The notes below the pieces were generated by a model. It was given only the letters and a program-made list of their open reading frames with translations, was not told the origin of the DNA and searched no databases. A stretch of DNA of 11,255 bases. Source: JAIMBK01 sp040755975 (lineage in GTDB: Bacteria > Bacillota > Desulfotomaculia > Desulfotomaculales > Nap2-2B). Positions 1 to 4,894 of the stretch are shown in pieces. Both the position numbers and the translations under genes were made by a program. The first letter of the stretch is position 1, and each line of letters begins with the position of its first letter. The stretch covers positions 1 through 11,255 of the forward strand of contig JBFLZY010000084.1 in NCBI GenBank assembly GCA_040755975.1. The letters run 5' to 3'.

Positions 1-43
1 CCAGCTGATTTTGCTTTTCAAGAGTGAACTTGTAATGTTAAAT

Positions 44-84
44 CCCAACTAAATGGTATTGGTTACCAAGAGGGGTTAGTTGGG
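44..84. repeat. Nested inverted repeat upstream of the reductase gene
   Basis: CCCAACTAA at 44-52 is perfectly complementary to TTAGTTGGG at 76-84. Inside it TGGTA (54-58) can pair with TACCA (64-68) around a TTGGT loop. No T-run follows on either strand, so it does not look like a classical intrinsic terminator. It could be the end of an upstream transcript's terminator region or an operator/leader element. The arms are exact; the function is unknown. Confidence 0.4.
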
Positions 85-111
85 TTAAGAAAACATGTTT
101 TTTTCACGGGG

Positions 112-139
112 TTTTTCGACTGTCTCTTTTATATATAAT
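112..139 (+). promoter_or_regulatory. Probable promoter of the double-cubane reductase gene
   Basis: A consensus -10 hexamer TATAAT lies at 134-139 in an A+T-rich patch. The best -35 candidate, TTTTTC at 112-117 (16-bp spacer), is poor. A ribosome site (AGGTG, 163-167) lies 5 nt before the ATG at 173. The -10 and ribosome site are visible directly; use as a sigma-A promoter is inferred. Confidence 0.45.
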
Positions 140-172
140 ATTTGGTGATATGATTTAGGAACAGGTGCTTTC

Positions 173-1358
173 ATGTCTTCCGCTTACCGCCAGCTATGGG
201 AATCCCTTGGGCTTGATTTAGGGGCCCACGACCAGTTGCGGCAGGCCATGCCGCCCACCTACGGGGAAGTATATTTAAGCCAGGAAAACCGGCCGGAGAA
301 AATGGAATACTTTGATTTCGTCGTCGCCGAGATTCACGGGCAGCGCATCCAGGAGCTGCAGGAACACAAGGCCCGCGGGGGCAAAGTGATCGGTACTTTT
401 TACGTTTTTGTCCCGGAAGAAATTATCCGCGGCGGCCGGGGGAATCTGCATCGGTCTTTGCTCCGGAGTGGAAATCGGCGCCGCCCAGGCGCAAAAAGTT
501 CTTCCCGGCAGCATCTGCCCCCTCATTAAATCCTTCATGGGCTTTAAGCTGGCCAGGGTTTGCCCGTACTTCGAGTCCTGCGACCTGGTGGTGGGGGAAA
601 CCACCTGCGACGGGAAAAAGAAAGCCTTCGAGATTTTAAGCGACTACGTCCCCGTCCACGTCATGGAAGTCCCCCAAATGAAACGGGAAAAAGACGAAGC
701 CTTGTGGAACAGCGAGGTGAAGGATCTTTTCACCCGGTTGGAGGAGTTCACCGGGAACAAGATCACCGCCACTTCCTTGCGGCAGGCGATCAAAGAGGTC
801 AACGGCAAACGGAAGGCCCTTTTGCGCCTGGTCGGATTACGTAAATAGAATCCCGCCCCCATCAGCGGCAAGGACAGCCTGTTGATCGAACAGATCGCCA
901 TGTATGACGACGTGGAGCGCTTTACCGTCAAGGTTGAGGAACTCTGCGCCGAACTGGAAGCAAGGGTCCGGGAAAAGGCCGGGGTCAAAGCGCCGGATGC
1001 CCCGCGGATTATTGTCACCGGCACGCCCATGGCCATTCCCAACTGGAAAGTGCCGCACCTGATCGAAAGCAGCGGCGCGGTCATTGTCGCCGAAGAGCTC
1101 TGCACAGGCCTCCGTTATTTCGAAAACCTGGTACCGGAAGAAGGCGGGAGCATTGAAGAAATGGCGGAACACATCGCGGCAAGGTACCTCAAGACAAACT
1201 GCGCCTGCTTTACCCCGAACCCGGGCAGGATGGAAAGACTGGTGGAATTGGCGAAAGAGTACCGGGCCGACGGGATCATCCATTGCTCATTAACGTTTTG
1301 CGACCCGTACCTGATCGAAGCCAACCGGGTGGAAAAGACGCTGGCGAAACACGGATAG
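173..1358 (+). pseudogene. Double-cubane-cluster reductase (2-hydroxyacyl-CoA dehydratase D/BcrC-like, YjiM-like), broken
   Basis: Family proteins carry a [8Fe-9S] double-cubane cluster and carry out ATP-driven low-potential reductions together with a separate ASKHA-type activator; the physiological substrate is generally unknown. Reading starts at ATG 173 and gives 86 codons to PEEIIR (cgc 428-430). Skipping one G (431) restores AAGGICIGLCSG in frame, so a single-base insertion lies in the GGCGGCC run. Family blocks follow: CPLIKS, CPYFESCDLVVGETTCDGKKK, then an in-frame TAG (846-848), then NPAPISGKD, TGTPMAIPNWK, EELCTGLRYFE and TNCACFTPNPGR, ending at LAKHG with TAG 1356-1358. The usual C-terminal ~35 residues with the IETDYS-type motif are absent. 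Cysteines expected for cluster binding survive in each block. No activator gene is in view. Three independent lesions make this a pseudogene; sequencing error could explain only the frameshift easily. Confidence 0.88.
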
Positions 1359-1406
1359 GGGCGCACCCATTCGATGACCATTTTCTCCCCCCGCCTGCCC
1401 ATGCTT

Positions 1407-1613
1407 TCAAATAAAGGCGGGGTTAGGCGCCTTAACAAGCGCCTGCCGGGAATACAGCCTCACCCCTCCCGCCATCGCTCCGTCCCGCTTTAGATCCAGC
1501 AAAAAGCTGAAGAAGGGCTACACAAAGGCCGAACCGGGAAAACCCCCGCTGTTGCCGAAACCGGATGCCAAGCCGGCAGAAGCGGCCGGGCTATACTCTT
1601 TGACCATGAGCAT
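1407..1613 (-). pseudogene. C-terminal remnant of an MFS transporter
   Basis: Read on the minus strand from 1613, the frame gives MLMVKEYSPAASAGLASGF, then GNSGGFPGSAFV, a TAG (1518-1520), and PFFSFLLDLKRDGAMAGG, VRLYS, ending at TGA 1407-1409. This matches the family pattern of 12-helix MFS permeases near helices 11-12: (A/T)GLATGFxNxGGFLGxAxxQP followed by a LLDxxxDG loop and VRxYS. The TAG falls where Gln is usual (CAG to TAG would be one transition). All helices before this part are missing: the frame is joined almost directly to the 3' end of the DUF169 gene (17 bp apart), so a deletion removed the front of the gene. The final helix is also gone. It is not a copy of the DHA2 exporter at 2581. 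Recognition is by motif memory only. Confidence 0.6.
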
Positions 1614-1630
1614 GCCCCCGGGTGAAAGAT

Positions 1631-2410
1631 TTACCTGTTCCTCTCCAGCACCCTCCGCCAGGTTTCCTTTTCCAGGAAACTGCCCGCGACGTTTTCTTCC
1701 ATCTGCAAAAACATAGGAAAAGGCACGGCAAAAGAGAGGAGGACTTTATCCACGTGGCGGCGCGCGGAGATGTCCGTCAGGCCGATCACCGCGCGGGGCT
1801 GATCGGACTTAGCCTCGGCGTAAGGGATAATCCCCAGAGTGTGGCAGCCGGCGCCAAAGGGCACGATCACGCTCTGACCGGCGCCGCGGTCGTAATTAGC
1901 CAGGACGCACAGGGCGCATAACTGGTCGACGTTGGCCAGGAAGATCACCACTTCCGGGGTTTCTTCCTCCGTAAGCTGATCCAGGGGCTTGAAGACGACG
2001 TAAGGGGCCGGCACTTCGGTGATGGGCAGGGCGTCCACAAACTTTCTGGCGACTTCCGGGGACTTGAAATACCCTTCCCCTTGGTCGAAGGGAACCGAGG
2101 TCCGGAAATTCGCCGCTTCCGGGGACCGGGCAAATTCCTTATTCCCGGTGGAAATGTAATATTCGATCCCGCCGGGAAAATGCACTTACTGATTGCCGAA
2201 ACCCAATCCGGTTCCGCCCCCCAGGCAGCCGAAAGTCCGCCGGTCGAAAACCGCGGTGCGCCCTTTGGCGGCGGCCGTAAACATGGCCACCACGCACCCC
2301 CAGCGCCCTTCCTTAAATTGGAGAGCTCCTTCGGGTTTCTGTTCCGAAAACAGGATTGCTACCGGCGGGTACCGCAGGCCGATGGCCCGGGGAATTTTGC
2401 TATCAGTCTC
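1631..2410 (-). pseudogene. DUF169 family protein, start codon lost and in-frame stop
   Basis: DUF169 (COG2043) proteins are uncharacterised, about 230-270 residues, common in anaerobes and archaea, with conserved Cys and Gly-rich blocks. The minus-strand frame runs ETDSKIPRAIGLRYPPVA, then EGALQFKEGRWGCVVAMF, AAAKGRTAVFDRRTFGC, LGGGTGLGFGNQ, then TAA (2186-2188) where family members usually carry a Tyr, and continues in the same frame with VHFPGGIEYYISTGN to SFLEKETWRRVLERNR and TAA 1631-1633. A strong AAAGGAGG (2412-2419) sits just upstream, but the frame between it and the first residues has no ATG, GTG or TTG. The expected Met before GAG-ACT-GAT-AGC seems deleted together with the spacer. 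A GTG at 2183-2185 directly after the stop could permit a short C-terminal product, but no ribosome site precedes it. The two defects indicate a dead gene. Confidence 0.82.
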
Positions 2411-2510
2411 GCCTCCTTTAGAAAGTTAATGACTTTAACATTCTCCGCGAAAGCAGCCTTTCCTCCCCGGGAGAAAACTTTCCTTCCCGGAAAAGACCAT
2501 TTTTTCTTCC

Positions 2511-2539
2511 TTGACCGGCAGCTTTTCCAGGAGTAAGAT
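2511..2539 (+). promoter_or_regulatory. Promoter of the MFS exporter gene
   Basis: TTGACC (2511-2516, five of six -35 consensus bases) and TAAGAT (2534-2539, four of six -10 bases) are separated by exactly 17 bp, 42 bp ahead of the ATG at 2581. A GGAGG ribosome site follows at 2568-2572. Spacing and order fit a sigma-A promoter; no operator is evident. Confidence 0.5.
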
Positions 2540-2580
2540 ATTCGTTATAGCCCACGGTCAGTTTACCGGAGGTCTTGTCT

Positions 2581-4023
2581 ATGCCAAAAAGAACAGTTGC
2601 CGCCGCAAAAGCAATCAATAGCGGCGGCCGGCACCACCGGTACGTCTTTTTTGCGGTGGCCTCCCTGGCTTTATTCATGTCCTCGGCCAGTGCCACCATT
2701 GTCGCCACCGCCCTGCCAGCCATCGAGCGCGGCCTGCAGTCGGACCTGGTCTGGACCGGCTGGATCATCACCGCTTACCAGCTGATGACCCTGACGATGA
2801 TGCCCCTGGTGGGCCGGATCAGCGACGAATGGGGGAGAAAGCGCGTCTTTATGGGCGGCGTGTTCATTTTCACCCTCGGCTCCCTGTTCTGTGCCCTTTC
2901 CCCAAACATTTCCTGGCTGATTGCCGCCCGCTTTTTCCAGGCCTTGGGGGGCGGCGGGTTCATGCCTTCGGCGATGGGGATTGTGGGTGATCACTTTGCC
3001 GAAGACCGGGCCCGGGCCATCGGGCTGTTCACCAGCGTTTTTCCGCTGGGGGGAATCGTGGGCCCGGCACTGGGAGGCTGGCTTTTAGATTATGCCCGCT
3101 GGCAGGCAATTTTTCTGATCAACGTTCCGGTGGGGGTGCTTGTCCTGGTTTTGTCGCACCTTCTTTTGGAGCCGGACCCGGCTGCCCGCCGCACCCGCGT
3201 GGATCTTCCCGGGGCGGGCCTGTTTGCCGTTTCGATCCTCTTCCTGATGTATTTTCTGACCCGGGTCGGGGAAAACCCGGCCGTTGTTTCCTCGTGGGTG
3301 ACGTGGCTCCTCCTGGTCCTGGGCATTTTGCTGCTGCTGGCTTTTTTGCGATGGGAAAAGAGGGCGGAATCACCTATTTTAGAGCTGTCACTTTTGAAAA
3401 ATCCCACCTTTGCCGTGATCAACGGCTTAAACCTGCTCTACGGCGCCTGCATCCTGGGGATGATGGCCTTTATCCCTTACTACGCCCAGCTTGCCTACGG
3501 GATGTCCAACCTGGCCAGCGGCAGCCTGCTCACCGCCCGCGCGCTGGGGATGATCGGCACGTCGGCACTGGTGAGCATGTCCTTAAACCGCACCGGCTAC
3601 CGGCTGCCCATGGTGGCCGGGTTTCTCGTTCTGGCCGCCAGCACCCTGGGGCTGGGCTTTATGCCGCACGGGCCGGTCATCGGCGGTTGGGTCTTGGCGG
3701 ATTACTGGTGGTTAGCTATCCTTGTTTTTGTTTCCGGTGTGGGAATCGGGCTAGCCAGCCCCTCTTCGAACAACGCCGCCATCGAGCTGATGCCCGAAAA
3801 AATCGCCGCCATCTCGGGATTGCGCGGTATGTTCCGGCAGACCGGGGGAGTTTTGGGAACTTCCCTGATCCTGCTCATCCTTTCTTTTAATCAGGACAAA
3901 AGCGCGGGGTTCCGGGTGATTTTTACGGGAATGGCTGTATTTTTAATTGCGGCCACCCCCTTCATTAAAAAGGTCCCGGACGGACGTGGTGGCGAAAAAA
4001 GAGAGTATCGGCTGGTTGATTAG
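2581..4023 (+). CDS. MFS multidrug exporter, DHA2 (EmrB/QacA, 14-helix) family
   Basis: Integral membrane protein of 480 residues, expected to export drugs or other hydrophobic/anionic compounds by proton antiport. An ATG at 2581 with GGAGG (2568-2572) 8 nt upstream is preferred to a TTG at 2575, which would be only 2 nt from that site. Residues about 21-45 form helix 1. DLVWTGWIITAYQL (55-68) is the typical DHA2 helix-2 entry. GRISDEWGRKR (78-88) is MFS motif A. RFFQALGGGGFMPSAMGIVGD (helix 4, about 117-137) precedes GGIVGPALGGWLLD (157-170), the antiporter motif C. NVPVG (181-185) and the following hydrophobic blocks fit 14 helices. The length is normal and the frame intact. It stands alone, between a decayed region and a non-coding one, with no adjacent membrane-fusion protein or regulator, as is usual in Gram-positives. 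The substrate cannot be told. Confidence 0.93.
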   Translation: MPKRTVAAAKAINSGGRHHRYVFFAVASLALFMSSASATIVATALPAIERGLQSDLVWTGWIITAYQLMTLTMMPLVGRISDEWGRKRVFMGGVFIFTLGSLFCALSPNISWLIAARFFQALGGGGFMPSAMGIVGDHFAEDRARAIGLFTSVFPLGGIVGPALGGWLLDYARWQAIFLINVPVGVLVLVLSHLLLEPDPAARRTRVDLPGAGLFAVSILFLMYFLTRVGENPAVVSSWVTWLLLVLGILLLLAFLRWEKRAESPILELSLLKNPTFAVINGLNLLYGACILGMMAFIPYYAQLAYGMSNLASGSLLTARALGMIGTSALVSMSLNRTGYRLPMVAGFLVLAASTLGLGFMPHGPVIGGWVLADYWWLAILVFVSGVGIGLASPSSNNAAIELMPEKIAAISGLRGMFRQTGGVLGTSLILLILSFNQDKSAGFRVIFTGMAVFLIAATPFIKKVPDGRGGEKREYRLVD

Positions 4024-4228
4024 CCGGTTGGAAAAAGCTGGGGATAATTCAAAGGAGATTTGACCCGCCCGACGATGATCGCCGCTTGATGCACCTTGCC
4101 TAAGAACTCAAAAATAACCCCGGTGAGCAAGAACACCCGGAAACACTTTTGTGGTACGAAATAATGCGAAGTAATTTTCACCCGTTAAAGCACATTTTTG
4201 TAACCAGAAATCTTCCTAAAAGGGGCAT
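4024..4228. other. Intergenic stretch, no supported gene
   Basis: No convincing gene and no clear terminator after the MFS gene were seen. The minus strand between about 4147 and 4030 has an open frame that reads like protein (blocks VFLLTGVIFEFLGKV and HQAAIIVGRV) but has no start signal or family I recognise. It may be a gene relic. Confidence 0.35.
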
Positions 4229-4262
4229 TTTTGTTCGCATTCGGCGCCGAATGCGAACAAAA
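4229..4262. repeat. Perfect 34-bp palindrome
   Basis: The left arm TTTTGTTCGCATTCGGC (4229-4245) is followed immediately by its exact reverse complement (4246-4262), with no central spacer. It is too long and too perfect to be chance. With no unpaired loop and no T-run on either side, it is a poor intrinsic terminator. Possible roles are a binding site for a dimeric protein, a recombination or mobile-element end, or a cruciform. Confidence 0.85.
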
Positions 4263-4284
4263 GCAGTATCCCCGGAAAAGCGTG

Positions 4285-4312
4285 GGGACCCTGGTATTTA
4301 TACCGGGGTCCC
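4285..4312. repeat. Strong hairpin, 13-bp stem
   Basis: GGGACCCTGGTAT (4285-4297) pairs with ATACCGGGGTCCC (4300-4312), with one G.T wobble and a tiny TT loop. It lies 22 bp after the 34-bp palindrome. On the plus strand it is followed by AAGGAGG (4324-4330) but only a 7-codon frame (GTG 4333 to TAG). On the minus strand it lies downstream of the thiolase relic and is followed by a weak T-rich patch, so it may be a remnant terminator. Confidence 0.6.
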
Positions 4313-4369
4313 TGCATGTAAAGAAGGAGGTAGTGGACAATTATTACTACGTTTAGTTTTGGAATTTGA

Positions 4370-4486
4370 TCACGGGGCAAGAGTCCTACCTTCATCCATG
4401 GCCGCATCGGCAAACATTTCTACCTAGCTCTTTGCGGAAGCGCCGAGTTTGGCCATGCCCACACCGGCTACGGTAACTTTGCGCAT
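4370..4486 (-). pseudogene. 5' remnant of a thiolase (SCP2/lipid-transfer type acetyl-CoA acyltransferase)
   Basis: From ATG 4486 the minus strand reads MRKVTVAGVGMAKLGASAKS, then TAG (4424-4426), then in the same frame VEMFADAAMDEG. This is the characteristic start of SCP2-type thiolases (MRxVxVxGVGMTKFG..., then a helix with LFADAAMDA), which join or cleave acyl-CoA units. Only about 32 of ~390 codons remain. Homology is lost at about 4390 and the frame closes at TGA 4370-4372. The active-site Cys and His regions are therefore absent. The start overlaps the 3' part of the small membrane gene in another frame, suggesting they were once an operon. The call rests on the short but distinctive N-terminal motif. 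Confidence 0.6.
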
Positions 4487-4574
4487 TGAGAAACCATAAA
4501 ATGAGTAAAGTTATACCACCTACTCCTAATAATGCAAAACCCAAATAAAGATTTATCGATGTCCGTCTGGCCAT
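4392..4574 (-). CDS. Small single-helix membrane protein, 3' end probably altered
   Basis: 60 codons, start ATG 4574 with a good GAGGGGG ribosome site (4581-4587) 6 nt upstream. Residues 1-8 (MARRTSIN) are polar and basic; residues about 9-29 (LYLGFALLGVGGITLLILWFL) are one hydrophobic membrane segment, N-terminus probably inside. After residue 31 the frame runs over the start of the thiolase relic and becomes Arg/Cys/Gly-rich, unlike a natural tail, so the original end has probably been lost by deletion. I recognise no family. Small one-helix proteins ahead of transporter or enzyme genes are common, so it may have been an accessory subunit. The ribosome site and helix are seen; expression and role are not known. 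Confidence 0.4.
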   Translation of the reverse strand: MARRTSINLYLGFALLGVGGITLLILWFLNAQSYRSRCGHGQTRRFRKELGRNVCRCGHG

Positions 4575-4601
4575 GATTTACCCCCTCGAGTTAAATATTG
4601 C

Positions 4602-4632
4602 ATTATGTGTTAAGGGCTTAACGATGGTTCAA
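4602..4632 (-). promoter_or_regulatory. Possible promoter with overlapping palindromic operator
   Basis: On the minus strand TTGAAC (4632-4627) and CATAAT (4607-4602) could be -35 and -10 elements, with a rather long 19-bp spacer. The spacer contains a perfect inverted repeat GTTAAG-GG-CTTAAC (4609-4622 on plus). It lies upstream of the small membrane protein at 4574. The placement of a dyad between -35 and -10 suggests repression; this is inference. Confidence 0.3.
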
Positions 4633-4894
4633 GGCAACTACTAAAAAACAACTATCCGCCTTTAGGCCTGGTATAATCTCCTGGAAAACTCCTAATCACT
4701 CAAAGCGCTGGAGAATCGTCTTGAGTCGAAAAGTTCTAAGCAAGCACATTCGAGAACCGGCCGTGGCAATAAACCAAGGAGCAAAAAATTTTTTCAGACC
4801 CTTGAGCGGGCCGCTTTTTGGTGTCTAAAGCAGAACTCTTATCAATCTTAAGTTTTACCAAATGAATTCTTTAGGCCTTTGATTTGGCCAGCAA
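4633..4894. other. Intergenic stretch, no supported gene
   Basis: An extended -10 sequence TGGTATAAT (4669-4677, plus) has no gene behind it. A plus frame at 4696-4851 is open for 51 codons and looks protein-like (blocks SLKALENRLESK and FFQTLERAAFW) but has no start codon or ribosome site and no family I recognise. It could be a relic. No clear terminator for the minus-strand ATPase ending at 4895 is visible. Confidence 0.35.

Noticed and set aside
644..1283. Overlapping minus-strand open frames of about 150 codons
   Set aside because: They are antisense to the reductase pseudogene, which has clear family motifs on the plus strand.
1495..1600. Cobalamin-riboswitch-like look (CCGGGAAAACCCCCGCTG, AGCCGG)
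   Set aside because: The conserved B12-box order and core stems cannot be laid out, and the stretch is better explained as antisense of the MFS remnant.
4229..4262. LexA (SOS) box inside the palindrome
   Set aside because: The Firmicute LexA pattern GAAC-N4-GTTC is not present; the two GTTCG/CGAAC halves are far too widely spaced and no SOS gene is adjacent.
846..4426. Three in-frame TAG codons (846-848, 1518-1520, 4424-4426) could signal pyrrolysine or another recoding
   Set aside because: Other relics here are broken by TAA (2186-2188) and TGA (8987-8989), and all TAG-containing frames carry additional truncations or frameshifts. Decay explains everything more simply.
4149..4427. 92-codon plus-strand open frame
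   Set aside because: It runs through the palindrome and hairpin, has no ribosome site, and is antisense to the thiolase relic.
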